A stretch of DNA of 64,000 nucleotides from Bacteroidota bacterium (GCA_017860255.1 JAFNAR010000005.1:1-64000), one strand, 5' to 3'. Shown: positions 10,054-18,499, counted from the first letter of the stretch. Notes: generated from the sequence alone by a model not told the origin. Numbers and translations: made by a program.

Positions 10054-10890
10054 ATGAAGAAATACAGTTTTTACTTTAAGGAATCAAAGCCATTTGTTAA
10101 GTTAATGATGCTAATATGCATTTTTATGGTGTTTACCTCAATTGCATCATTTATTTTAAGCATAACATCTCTTCCCTCATTAGCCTCACAAGCACTATCG
10201 CAAATCATAATGTTTGGAATGGCTCCACTTTTGTGGTCATTAATGTTTGAAGGCACAACATATAAGAATATAAGTTTCCAAAATAAGAATATAAAATACT
10301 ATATACTAATAGCCATAGGACTTCTTATTGTTTCAATGCCTTTGATTGATGGAATAAATATTTGGAACAACTCTTGGCATTTCCAGGGAGAAGAGAGTTT
10401 CAGACTAATGGAAGAAAATGCTCAAAGAGTTATGGAGAAATTTATGCAAGACACATCAACCTCAAATTTAATCTTGAATATAATTGTCCTTGCTTTAATA
10501 CCAGCCCTGTTGGAAGAATATTTCTTTCGAGTAGCATTACAAACATCAATGATTAATCTTTTTAGAAATAAGTTTATTGGAATATTCCTAACCTCAATAC
10601 TGTTTAGTTTAATTCATTTTCAACTCTTTTCTTTCTTCCCAAGAGTAATAATGGGAATATTTTTAGGCTATCTTTATGTGTTAAGTAAGAATGTAGTTGT
10701 GCCAATTGTTTATCATTTCTTCAACAACCTAATTATAGTAATGGGCTACTACCTTTTCAATACAAAAATAATAGAAACAAACTTAATTCAAACTGGCTAT
10801 ATTTACACTCCAATTCTCTTTGCCCTGTCTCTAATCCTAACAACAGGACTGTATTTTTTTGCAATAAGAATAAATAGGAAAGAAAATTAG
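10054..10890 (+). CDS. CPBP-family intramembrane glutamic endopeptidase
   Basis: This is a polytopic membrane protein of 278 residues counted from the ATG at 10054. That ATG is preferred over the in-frame TTG at 10018, because the TTG would overlap the upstream gene and adds a charged leader. The CPBP (Abi) signature is clear: EEYFFR with Glu154, Glu155 and Arg159, then SLIHFQLFSFFPR and VPIVYHFFNN, which supply the conserved histidines. Related proteases include the CAAX prenyl protease Rce1 and bacteriocin self-immunity proteins. The natural substrate is unknown. The gene follows the AlgJ-like gene after 13 bases and probably belongs to the same transcript. Confidence 0.88.
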   Translation: MKKYSFYFKESKPFVKLMMLICIFMVFTSIASFILSITSLPSLASQALSQIIMFGMAPLLWSLMFEGTTYKNISFQNKNIKYYILIAIGLLIVSMPLIDGINIWNNSWHFQGEESFRLMEENAQRVMEKFMQDTSTSNLILNIIVLALIPALLEEYFFRVALQTSMINLFRNKFIGIFLTSILFSLIHFQLFSFFPRVIMGIFLGYLYVLSKNVVVPIVYHFFNNLIIVMGYYLFNTKIIETNLIQTGYIYTPILFALSLILTTGLYFFAIRINRKEN

Positions 10891-10953
10891 CCTTGATATA
10901 TTTTTATAAAGCCTTGATATATTTCTGTAAAGTCTTGATATATTTTCATAAAA
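10891..10953. repeat. Three-unit 21-bp direct array (TTGATATATTT family)
   Basis: The units at 10891-10911, 10912-10932 and 10933-10953 share the core CTTGATATATTT and end in TAAA. The array starts at the base after the stop codon of the CPBP protease gene. A diverged relative, again of three units, is at 60498-60560. Confidence 0.85.
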
Positions 10954-10992
10954 ACGAAGGATAAAACTAATTATACGGCGACTTTTTACTCA

Positions 10993-11061
10993 AAAGATGC
11001 ACATCATTTGACATGAAAGATGTGCATCTTTCACTATAAAAGATGTACATCTTTTTTTAAT
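10993..11061. repeat. Three-unit 23-bp direct array with palindromic core GATGTGCATC
   Basis: GATG motifs start at 10996, 11019 and 11042, an exact period of 23. The central unit is a full palindrome, AAAGATGTGCATCTTT. The same three-unit array is found at 53446-53514. From 11062 to 11289 I see only AT-rich sequence, with one degenerate ACTCCTTATTCACTGAC near 11270. Confidence 0.85.
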
Positions 11062-11289
11062 ATGTTTTAGATTGAAAGGTTTCTTGTTTTGAAAGGAGAC
11101 TTTTATATAAATAGTCTTTAATTAACCTTTAAGCGATTTTCTTTTGCAAATATAAGAAAAATATTTCAATTGAGAGCTCTTTTTTGTTGATTATTATTTG
11201 AGGTTTAGTGAGTTTAAATCTTTTAATTTCTTTAATGTCCTTCTTATTAACCATTAATAAACTCCTTATTCACTGACTAACCAATTTCA

Positions 11290-11322
11290 TTTGTTCTATG
11301 TGTATTTTTTTTATTATCTTTG
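11290..11322 (+). promoter_or_regulatory. Promoter of the uvrD/pcrA gene
   Basis: A TTTG at 11290-11293 lies 21 bases before TATCTTTG (11315-11322). This is the Bacteroidetes -33/-7 arrangement. The ATG is 45 bases further on. Confidence 0.6.
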
Positions 11323-11366
11323 AAGATTAATTTTAGTGTAATATTATAAATAATTGCGTTATAAAG

Positions 11367-13643
11367 ATGTTGTTAGAAGATTTGAACCCTGAGCAGAGAT
11401 TGGCTTGTGAGAGTGTTGAAGGACCTAATTTGATTATTGCTGGTGCTGGTAGTGGGAAAACCAGAACTTTAACTTACAGGATTGCTTATTTGATTCAACA
11501 AGGGGTTAATCCTCATAATATATTGGCTTTAACCTTTACCAATAAAGCAGCTAACGAAATGAGAGAGAGAATTGTGGATTTGGTTGGAGATAATGCTAAG
11601 TATATTTTTATGGGTACTTTCCACTCAATATTTTCTAAAATTCTTCGTATTGAGGCTGAAAGATTGGGTTATTTGAATTCTTTTACAATTTACGATACAG
11701 AAAATTCTAAATCAGTTATTCGTGCCATTGTTAAGGATTTTAATTTGGATGATAAGCTATATAACAAATCATATCTTTTAAACAGGATTTCAGCAGCAAA
11801 GAGCAGTTTGATTTCTCCACAGGCTTATATGGATAATGAGCAGTTGATGATGGAGGACAGGGCAAATTCAAGACCATATATTGCTAAAATTTATCAAGAG
11901 TATAATCATCGTTTGAGAAGGAATATGGCAATGGATTTTGATGATTTGCTTTTCAATATGAATGTTTTGCTTAGAGATCACAACGATTTGCTTTTAAAAT
12001 ATCAGGAAAGGTTTAAATATATATTGGTTGATGAGTATCAGGATACAAATTTTGCCCAATACTATATTGTTAAAAAGCTTTCTGCCCGATACAGAAATAT
12101 TTGTGTTGTGGGTGATGATGCTCAATCAATTTATGCTTTTCGTGGAGCTGATATTCGTAATATATTGGATTTTCAAAAGGATTATCCAGATGCTAAACTC
12201 TTTAAACTTGAACAAAACTACCGTTCAACAAGCAATATTGTAAATGCTGCGAATAGCGTTATTAGTCGCAATTCCAAAAAAATTGAGAAAAAGGTTTGGA
12301 CCAATAATGGAGAGGGAAGGAAGATTAATTTCTGTAAATCTGATTCCGATAAGGATGAAGCTAAATGGATTTGTAACACCATTAGAGATAGAATACGCGA
12401 AGAAGATGCCGATTATAAGGATTTTGCAATTCTTTACAGAACCAATCAACAATCACGTGTTTTGGAAGAAAATTTTCGTTTTTTGAATATTCCTTATAGA
12501 ATTTTCAGCGGTATTTCATTTTATGGAAGAAAGGAAATAAAAGATATTTTAGCCTATTTTAGTTTGGTTGTAAATAATTCGGATGATGAAGCTTTTTTAA
12601 GAGTTATCAATTATCCTGCACGTTCAATTGGCGACACATCCATAAATAAACTGAAAATATTGGCAAATGAAGAAAATGTATCTTTGTTTCATACAGCTTT
12701 AAATCATATTGATAAAATACAACTTACTCCCAGAACCAAACAAAGCATAATTGATTTTGTAACAATGATTCAAGCTTTCACAATTGAAAAAGATAAGATT
12801 GATGCTTATGAGCTTGGAGTTAAAATTATTGCTAAATCAAATATTGTAACAACTTTAAAGAATGAGGCCGATCCTGCTGTTGAAGATAAATTGGATAATA
12901 TTGATGAATTGATAAGTGCCATTCAAGCATTTGTTGAGTCAGAAGATGAAATGATATTAGATGAACAAACAGGAGAGGAGATTGCTCTTAGAAATAAAAC
13001 ATTAGATATTTTTGTTCAGCAAACAAGTCTTTTAAGCGAAACAGACAGGGGAGATAAGAATGATGATAATACAGTATCTCTTATGACCATTCACTCAGCT
13101 AAGGGATTGGAATTTTCTTATGTCTTTGTTGCAGGAATGGAAGAAAACCTTTTCCCAAGTGCCATGTGTATAGGTTCTCAGGTTGAGATGGAAGAAGAAA
13201 GACGTCTTTTCTATGTTGCAATGACAAGAGCAAAAAAGGAATTAGCACTATCTTGTGCTCAAATGCGTTTTAGAAATGGAAGTATTGCATACAATGAAGA
13301 AAGCAGGTTTTTAGCAGATATAGACAAGGATTATTTCAATGAGAATTATAATAATTTAAAAGAAAAAACCAAGCTAAAAACACCTTCATTCTCCAATTCC
13401 GATTTTGTTAGTGTTAACCGAAATTTAAAGAAAATTGACACACTTCCAAAACCAATTGGAGGAACACCAGTAACTGATATGAACGCTTTTGAAGAAGGAA
13501 TGGAAGTTTATCACGATAAGTTTGGAAAGGGTAAAATCCTTGCTTTGGAAGGAAAAGGAGATGATACAAAAGCAGAAGTAAATTTTGTAGGTTTTGGAAT
13601 TAAAAAATTAGTTCTTAGATTTGCAAAATTAAAATTAATGTAG
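11367..13643 (+). CDS. pcrA: UvrD/PcrA-type ATP-dependent 3'-5' DNA helicase
   Basis: The 758-residue superfamily-1 helicase unwinds DNA in excision repair, replication restart and removal of RecA filaments. Motifs in order: the Q-motif LNPEQRLACE (residues 6-15), Walker A GAGSGKT (26-32), TFTNKAANEMRER, the Walker B motif VDEYQDTN, GDDAQSIYAFRGA, LEQNYRSTSNI, VSLMTIHSAKGLEF and RRLFYVAMTRAKKEL. The C-terminus (about 700-758) looks like the small Tudor-like tail of PcrA (EGMEVYHDKFGKGKI, then KAEVNFVGFGIKKLVL), which binds RNA polymerase in better-studied homologues. Length is normal for Bacteroidetes. It has its own promoter and is followed by a repeat element. Confidence 0.95.
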   Translation: MLLEDLNPEQRLACESVEGPNLIIAGAGSGKTRTLTYRIAYLIQQGVNPHNILALTFTNKAANEMRERIVDLVGDNAKYIFMGTFHSIFSKILRIEAERLGYLNSFTIYDTENSKSVIRAIVKDFNLDDKLYNKSYLLNRISAAKSSLISPQAYMDNEQLMMEDRANSRPYIAKIYQEYNHRLRRNMAMDFDDLLFNMNVLLRDHNDLLLKYQERFKYILVDEYQDTNFAQYYIVKKLSARYRNICVVGDDAQSIYAFRGADIRNILDFQKDYPDAKLFKLEQNYRSTSNIVNAANSVISRNSKKIEKKVWTNNGEGRKINFCKSDSDKDEAKWICNTIRDRIREEDADYKDFAILYRTNQQSRVLEENFRFLNIPYRIFSGISFYGRKEIKDILAYFSLVVNNSDDEAFLRVINYPARSIGDTSINKLKILANEENVSLFHTALNHIDKIQLTPRTKQSIIDFVTMIQAFTIEKDKIDAYELGVKIIAKSNIVTTLKNEADPAVEDKLDNIDELISAIQAFVESEDEMILDEQTGEEIALRNKTLDIFVQQTSLLSETDRGDKNDDNTVSLMTIHSAKGLEFSYVFVAGMEENLFPSAMCIGSQVEMEEERRLFYVAMTRAKKELALSCAQMRFRNGSIAYNEESRFLADIDKDYFNENYNNLKEKTKLKTPSFSNSDFVSVNRNLKKIDTLPKPIGGTPVTDMNAFEEGMEVYHDKFGKGKILALEGKGDDTKAEVNFVGFGIKKLVLRFAKLKLM

Positions 13644-13651
13644 TTTTTTCT

Positions 13652-13804
13652 GTCCACAGATTTGCACAGATTAACACAGATAAATAGAAATAATAAAATA
13701 GAATAGAAATTTACACAGATTAAAATAATAGTCCACATATAAACGCAGTTAAGCAAAAATCAGAAAAAGAAAAATCTGAGGAAATTTGTGAAAATCTGTG
13801 GGCA
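13652..13804. repeat. Long-range inverted pair, TCTGTG family
   Basis: The left arm starts CCACAGATTTGCACAGATT (13654 onward). The right arm ends AAATTTGTGAAAATCTGTGG (about 13783-13801). The arms are inverted copies about 100 bases apart, and further ACACAGATTA copies lie inside. The element begins 9 bases after the uvrD/pcrA stop codon. A sister element is at 39747-39899. Confidence 0.7.
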
Positions 13805-13831
13805 AAGAAAAAAGAAATTACAAATAAATAT

Positions 13832-14479
13832 ATGGAATATAATACAGAAAGAGAGGACTTGAAGATACCTGAATATGGCAGGAATGTTCAAAAGATGGTT
13901 GATTATGCTTTAACCATTGAGGATAGGGAAATGCGAAATGCATATGTGAAATTGATTATAACTGCAATGTATAATGTAAATCCCGATGCAAAAAATATTG
14001 TGGATTACAAACATAAATTATGGGATCATCTTTTCATAATTTCTGATTTTAAATTGGATGTTGATTCACCTTATCCAATGCCTTCAAGACAAGAAACTAT
14101 TGCACCACCACTACCTTTAAGTTACAAGAATAGTGATATTAAGTTTGGCCCTTATGGTAAGGTTTTGGAGAATATGATTGAGAAAGTTATTGAAATGGAA
14201 GATGGGGATGAAAAGAAGGTGTTGATTGCACTTATAGCTCAACAATTAAAGAAATCATATTTGCAATGGAATAGAGATTCAGTTGAAGATGATTTAATCT
14301 TAAAACATTTTGAAGAGCTATCAAAAGGACAGTTGAAGCTTCATGATGATTTTAAACTGAACACAACAAAGAATATTCTTGGAAGTAATAAGAAAAAGTA
14401 TATTAAGCCAAAGAACAATCAAAAGAATGGCAAACATTTCTCAGCTGCAAACGGAAAAAATAATCATAATCCTAAATAA
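13832..14479 (+). CDS. DUF4290 family protein
   Basis: The 215-residue protein resembles the DUF4290 family, which is found almost only in Bacteroidetes and often lies next to murA, as here (9 bases before it). It is predicted to be cytosolic: there is no signal peptide or membrane segment. The first 165 residues are well-formed and mainly helical, with YGRNVQKMVDYALTIEDREMRNAYV (broken here: YGRNVQKMVDYA from residue 15) near the start and a similar GPYGKVLENMIEKVIEMED stretch in the second half. This suggests two related helical halves. The last 35 residues are a basic, Asn/Lys-rich tail. The function is not known. Confidence 0.82.
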   Translation: MEYNTEREDLKIPEYGRNVQKMVDYALTIEDREMRNAYVKLIITAMYNVNPDAKNIVDYKHKLWDHLFIISDFKLDVDSPYPMPSRQETIAPPLPLSYKNSDIKFGPYGKVLENMIEKVIEMEDGDEKKVLIALIAQQLKKSYLQWNRDSVEDDLILKHFEELSKGQLKLHDDFKLNTTKNILGSNKKKYIKPKNNQKNGKHFSAANGKNNHNPK

Positions 14480-14488
14480 TAAATAAAT

Positions 14489-15793
14489 ATGAGTAAGTTT
14501 GAAATTATTGGAGGAAATAAACTCAAAGGAGATATTGTTCCTCAGGGAGCTAAGAATGAAGCTCTGCAAGTTATTTGTGCTGTTTTATTAACTAAGGAAG
14601 AGGTTATAATAGATAATATTCCAAATATTAGAGATGTAAATAAACTTATAGAGTTATTAGCATATATTGGGGTTAAGGTAGAAAAGCTTGGAGAGGAGAA
14701 ATATTCTTTTAAAGCAGAAAATGTTAACCTCGACTTAATTCAAACACCCGAATATTGTAAGTTAGCAACAGGACTAAGAGGAAGCATAATGATTGTTGGT
14801 CCAATGCTTGCACGTTTCCATAAAGCCTCCAATCCAATTCCTGGTGGAGATAAAATAGGTAGAAGACGTTTAGACACTCACTATATGGGATTTCAAAAGC
14901 TTGGAGCCGATGTTAGTTTTAATGAAAAGGTTTCATCTTACGAAATTACAGCCACAAAGCTTAAAGGAACATATATGCTATTGGATGAAGCTTCCGTAAC
15001 AGGAACTGCCAATATTGTTATGAGTGCTGTTATGGCTGAGGGTAAAACAACAATTTTCAATGCAGCTTGTGAACCTTATCTTTTCCAGCTTTGCTCAATG
15101 CTTAACCGAATGGGAGCAAATATATCAGGAGTGGGTTCAAACCTGCTTGTTATTGAAGGAGTAAAAGAATTGAAAGGAACAACGCACAGGTTATTACCCG
15201 ATATGATTGAAGTCGGTTCTTTTATTGGACTTGCAGCAATGACAAGTTCTGAAATAACAATTAAAGATGTAAACTATCAACAATTAGGAATTATACCAGA
15301 TGTTTTTCGCCGTTTAGGAATAAAGATAGAACATATTGGAGATGATATTCATATTCCTTCTCAGGATATTTATGAAGTAGAAAGATTTATGGATGGTTCC
15401 ATTATGACCATTGCTGATGCACCTTGGCCTGGATTCACTCCCGATTTAATCTCCATAGCACTTGTTGTTGCAACACAAGCCAGAGGAAGCGTTCTTATTC
15501 ATCAAAAGATGTTTGAAAGTCGGTTATTCTTTGTTGATAAATTAATTGATATGGGAGCTCAAATAATACTTTGCGATCCACATAGAGCAACAGTAATTGG
15601 ACTTGAAAAACGCTATCCTCTAAGAGGAGTAAATATGGTTTCACCTGATATTAGAGCAGGAGTAGCCCTATTGATTGCAGCCCTTTCAGCACAAGGAAAA
15701 AGCACAATAGATAATATTGAACAAATAGATAGAGGTTATTCAAACATTGACAAACGTCTAAACGCAATAGGTGCTTGTATTAAGAGAGTTTAA
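14489..15793 (+). CDS. murA: UDP-N-acetylglucosamine 1-carboxyvinyltransferase
   Basis: This enzyme catalyses the first committed step of peptidoglycan synthesis, adding enolpyruvate from PEP to UDP-GlcNAc. At 434 residues it has the usual length. Conserved stretches include QGAKNEAL (Lys22/Asn23 of the active site) and the ATGLRGSIMIVGPMLARF region. The catalytic-loop motif, normally PGGCxIGxRPxDxH, reads PGGDKIGRRRLDTH with Asp121 in place of the Cys. Asp at this place keeps activity but removes the residue alkylated by fosfomycin; natural Asp versions are known in other bacteria. Translation is probably coupled to the DUF4290 gene 9 bases upstream. A B-type inverted repeat follows the stop codon. 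Confidence 0.96.
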   Translation: MSKFEIIGGNKLKGDIVPQGAKNEALQVICAVLLTKEEVIIDNIPNIRDVNKLIELLAYIGVKVEKLGEEKYSFKAENVNLDLIQTPEYCKLATGLRGSIMIVGPMLARFHKASNPIPGGDKIGRRRLDTHYMGFQKLGADVSFNEKVSSYEITATKLKGTYMLLDEASVTGTANIVMSAVMAEGKTTIFNAACEPYLFQLCSMLNRMGANISGVGSNLLVIEGVKELKGTTHRLLPDMIEVGSFIGLAAMTSSEITIKDVNYQQLGIIPDVFRRLGIKIEHIGDDIHIPSQDIYEVERFMDGSIMTIADAPWPGFTPDLISIALVVATQARGSVLIHQKMFESRLFFVDKLIDMGAQIILCDPHRATVIGLEKRYPLRGVNMVSPDIRAGVALLIAALSAQGKSTIDNIEQIDRGYSNIDKRLNAIGACIKRV

Positions 15794-15864
15794 TTTTTCT
15801 GTCTTGAACTGTGATTACACTTATTTCTTGCTAAGGCAAGCGGCAAACCGATAAATGTGATTAA

Positions 15865-15948
15865 TCTGAATCAGGATTTACAAGATTATAGGATTAGTAG
15901 GGTTAAAAATCAAGAAAATCCCAAAATTCTGTAAATCCTGATTCTGAC
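15865..15948. repeat. Long-range inverted pair, AATCAGGATT family
   Basis: A perfect 15-base inverted repeat, GAATCAGGATTTACA at 15868-15882 and its complement at 15930-15944, encloses about 47 bases that contain weaker copies. It lies between the convergent murA and oxyR genes and may also act as a bidirectional terminator. A sister element is at 18325-18426. Confidence 0.8.
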
Positions 15949-15980
15949 AAAGGAAACGCCTCAACGCCTCAACAAAAAAC

Positions 15981-16907
15981 CTATAATCGTATTGCAAATT
16001 TCTTTAATCTTTCATCTATCATCTTTTCTGGTATAATTGATTTAAGCATTTCTGCAATATGATTTAAAAGAGTTTCTCTAACATAATCTTTTCTAATTAC
16101 AATAGAAATCTCTCTTACAATTTTAGGAGAAACTAATGGTCGAATATTTTTCTTCTGTTCTTGTGTTAAAAGGTCAATATGAAGTTGAGGTATTATTGTA
16201 TAACCTTTATTCTTATCAATAATTTTAACTAATGTATCAATATTTCCAGCTTCATAATTAGGCTTAAAGTCGGAGTCTCGTTTGCAGAAATTCAATACCT
16301 GATTCCTAAAACAATGTCCTTCCTGCAAAACCCACATATTATCTAATTTCATTGAAGAAGACTTAATTTCTTTTTCTTTATACAAATCATCTAAGGGTGA
16401 AATATAAGCCACGAACTCTTCATAATAAATAGGTATTTCCAATAAATCACTTTCATTTAAAGGCGTTGCAAGAATAGCCATATCCAATTCTGCACGATTA
16501 AGCTGTTTAATAATATTGGAAGTTTGGGTTTCAGTAACGTTTAGTCTAATATTTGGATGTATATCCATAACCTCTTTAAAAAGCTTTGGCAAAATATAAG
16601 TAGCAACAGTTGGAATAATACCCAATTTAATTTGTCCTTCACTTTTATTTCTTTCGTCCATAACCATCTCCATCAATTGCTTGGAGTTATAAAGAATAAT
16701 CTTAGCCTGATTAATTATCTTTTCTCCAATATTTGTTGGCTGAATTGGATGAGAATTTCTATCAAAAATTATTACATCTAACTCGTTTTCGAGTTTTTGA
16801 ATCATAGAACTAAGGGTTGATTGAGTTATATCGCATGCCTTTGCAGCGTTAATGAAATGCCTGTATTTATCAACAGCCACAACGTATTCTAATTGTTGAA
16901 TTGTCAT
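15981..16907 (-). CDS. oxyR: OxyR, LysR-type hydrogen peroxide sensor and activator
   Basis: The 308-residue LysR-family regulator has an N-terminal helix-turn-helix (residues 1-60: TIQQLEYVVAVDKYRHFINA, then DITQSTLSSMIQKLE). Its effector domain has the redox cysteine pair EGHCFRNQVLNFC at Cys199 and Cys208, exactly the E. coli OxyR numbering. A disulfide between these residues switches the protein into an activator of peroxide defence genes. It is divergent from a peroxiredoxin gene with 119 bases between them, which contain a promoter in each direction, so the peroxiredoxin is the likely direct target. Possible autoregulation follows from the family and was not shown here. Confidence 0.93.
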   Translation of the reverse strand: MTIQQLEYVVAVDKYRHFINAAKACDITQSTLSSMIQKLENELDVIIFDRNSHPIQPTNIGEKIINQAKIILYNSKQLMEMVMDERNKSEGQIKLGIIPTVATYILPKLFKEVMDIHPNIRLNVTETQTSNIIKQLNRAELDMAILATPLNESDLLEIPIYYEEFVAYISPLDDLYKEKEIKSSSMKLDNMWVLQEGHCFRNQVLNFCKRDSDFKPNYEAGNIDTLVKIIDKNKGYTIIPQLHIDLLTQEQKKNIRPLVSPKIVREISIVIRKDYVRETLLNHIAEMLKSIIPEKMIDERLKKFAIRL

Positions 16908-16928
16908 ATCTAATCGTTTTTGTCAATA

Positions 16929-16962
16929 CAAAGATAGAAAATATCTGTTTGGTAAATACAAA
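16929..16962 (-). promoter_or_regulatory. oxyR promoter
   Basis: On the minus strand, TTTG (16959-16962) lies 22 bases before TATCTTTG (16929-16936). The start codon is about 22 bases beyond the -7 box. It overlaps the peroxiredoxin promoter region on the other strand. Confidence 0.6.
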
Positions 16963-16979
16963 AACTCGTTATAATTTTG
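16948..16979 (+). promoter_or_regulatory. Peroxiredoxin promoter, probable OxyR target
   Basis: TTTG (16948-16951) and TAATTTTG (16972-16979) are 20 bases apart. The two back-to-back promoters interleave within 34 bases, so one OxyR complex could touch both. Confidence 0.6.
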
Positions 16980-17026
16980 CCAACAGAAAATAAAAATAAA
17001 AGATATAATCAAAAAACGAAAATAAA

Positions 17027-17737
17027 ATGGAAACAACAAGTATAGTAAATTCAATGCCAAGAATTGGCGAAAAAGCACCTTCATTTAAGGCTGTAACAAC
17101 ACAAGGAAACATTAACTTCCCAGAAGACTATAAAGGAAAGTGGAAAATTCTTTTCTCACACCCAGCAGATTTTACTCCTGTTTGTACATCTGAGTTTATG
17201 ACCTTTGCAAAAATGGCACCAGAGTTTGAAGCACTAAATACTCAATTGGTAGGCCTTTCAGTTGATGGACTATACAGTCACATTGCATGGCTAAGAACCA
17301 TTAAGGACAAAATTGAATACAAGGATATGAAAGGGATGGAAGTAAAATTTCCTTTAATTGAAGATATAACAATGGAAGTTGCTAATAAATATGGAATGAT
17401 TCAACCAGGAGAAGCAACCACAAAAGCAGTTAGAGCAGTTTTCTTCATAGACCCACAAGACATTATTCGTGCAATTATATATTATCCACTTGCATTAGGT
17501 AGAAACTTTGACGAATTGAAGAGAGTTTTAATTGGATTGCAAACAGTTGATAATTTCAATGTGGCATTACCAGCAGATTGGCGTCCAGGAGATGAAGTAA
17601 TTGTTCCAACAGCAGGTTCATGTGGAGTAGCTAAGGAAAGAATGGAAAGTAAGGATGAAAATATTAAATGCTACGATTGGTTCTTCTGCACTAAAAAACT
17701 TTCAAAAGAAGAAGTTGAGAGCAGATTAGGTAAATAG
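17027..17737 (+). CDS. Prx6-type peroxiredoxin
   Basis: The enzyme reduces hydrogen peroxide and alkyl hydroperoxides through a cysteine thiol. The peroxidatic site is HPADFTPVCTSEF with Cys53. The length (236 residues) and a long C-terminal domain with Cys215 and Cys221, six residues apart, match the archaeal/thermophile Prx6-like subgroup rather than ordinary AhpC. A further Cys199 lies in AGSCGVAKERM. It is divergently paired with oxyR and has its own promoter, so peroxide induction is expected. The electron donor is not encoded nearby: no AhpF or thioredoxin reductase lies in the window. Confidence 0.93.
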   Translation: METTSIVNSMPRIGEKAPSFKAVTTQGNINFPEDYKGKWKILFSHPADFTPVCTSEFMTFAKMAPEFEALNTQLVGLSVDGLYSHIAWLRTIKDKIEYKDMKGMEVKFPLIEDITMEVANKYGMIQPGEATTKAVRAVFFIDPQDIIRAIIYYPLALGRNFDELKRVLIGLQTVDNFNVALPADWRPGDEVIVPTAGSCGVAKERMESKDENIKCYDWFFCTKKLSKEEVESRLGK

Positions 17738-17839
17738 ATTTTATGTAAATAAGTTTTAAGTTATAATAGATTTGATTTTGATGTTTAAATTTCGGTTTTT
17801 TCAAACTGATTAGATTTTATCCAATTATGAAAAACCACG

Positions 17840-17875
17840 AAGGGAGTTGATTGATTTCTTCTCCCTTTATTTTTT
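17840..17875 (+). terminator. Terminator after the peroxiredoxin gene
   Basis: AAGGGAG (17840-17846) pairs with CTCCCTT (17861-17867), followed by a T-rich run. It lies about 100 bases after the stop codon. Confidence 0.7.
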
Positions 17876-17938
17876 ATATTGAAATAATAATTAAAAATAT
17901 ATCGTTATAAAGATATATTAACTTTTAAGTTTTATTTT

Positions 17939-18292
17939 ATGGAAAATGATGAAAAAGATTTTGGAGAAGAAGATGTAATGAAAAATTTCTATGATAAGCT
18001 TCAAGAAAATCAAAGTGTAACAGTTAATGCTGGTGATATAGTTAAGAGAATAGCTCTTAATACAGGAAAGAGTGTAGAAATGGTTTCAGAAGTAATTAGA
18101 GCATATTTAAAAATAATTATCTATTCAGAACAAGATTTACCTGATTTCGATGAACAGACTTCATTTTTTATGTTCTCTCATTTAGATGAGTTAGATAGAA
18201 TTGAAATGACTTACTCAAAAGATAATAATGGTAAAACCTCAGTTGCCATTGGTCTATTAGCAGAGAAACCAAAAAATACAATTTATTCTTAA
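17939..18292 (+). CDS. Small unknown protein with HU-like N-terminal helices
   Basis: This is an acidic cytosolic protein of 117 residues. I do not recognise a named family. Residues 32-62 (AGDIVKRIALNTGKSVEMVS, then EVIRAYLKIII) resemble the first two helices of the HU/IHF fold, where a Thr-Gly-Lys/Leu-Ser turn separates the helices. The rest does not show the Gly-rich, basic DNA-binding arm (expected around the RNPxT motif), so DNA binding is doubtful. It stands alone, with a terminator upstream and a repeat element downstream. The start has no strong alternative. Confidence 0.6.
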   Translation: MENDEKDFGEEDVMKNFYDKLQENQSVTVNAGDIVKRIALNTGKSVEMVSEVIRAYLKIIIYSEQDLPDFDEQTSFFMFSHLDELDRIEMTYSKDNNGKTSVAIGLLAEKPKNTIYS

Positions 18293-18324
18293 TGTGATTC
18301 AGGAGTTAATTAATGGTTAATATT

Positions 18325-18426
18325 GTCTGAATCAGGATTTGCTTGATTTGAGGATTTTCAGGATTTCAATAAACAATTTCATATTAACAATCAAGACAAT
18401 CCTTTAATCCTGTCAATCCTGATTCA
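18325..18426. repeat. Long-range inverted pair, AATCAGGATT family
   Basis: TGAATCAGGATT (18328-18339) is perfectly complementary to AATCCTGATTCA (18415-18426), with degenerate inner copies (GAGGATTTTCAGGATT; AATCCTTTAATCCTG-like). It is the same family as 15865-15948 and again lies just after a gene (stop at 18292). Confidence 0.8.
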
Positions 18427-18437
18427 TAGAAAAAGAA

Positions 18438-18479
18438 AATCGGTAATTCCGAATTTTTATGTTTTCCGAATTACCGATT
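18438..18479. terminator. Strong hairpin between convergent genes
   Basis: AATCGGTAATTC (18438-18449) pairs perfectly with GAATTACCGATT (18468-18479). A third partial copy, AATTACCGAGTTACC, follows at about 18484-18498. Its position, 21 bases from the end of the minus-strand OmpA-like gene, suggests a terminator, though no long T-run is present. Confidence 0.55.
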
Positions 18480-18499
18480 CACCAATTACCGAGTTACCT

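Noticed and set aside
11062-11289. Possible small gene between the repeats and the uvrD/pcrA promoter
   Set aside because: No frame longer than a few tens of codons with a start and protein-like composition was found.
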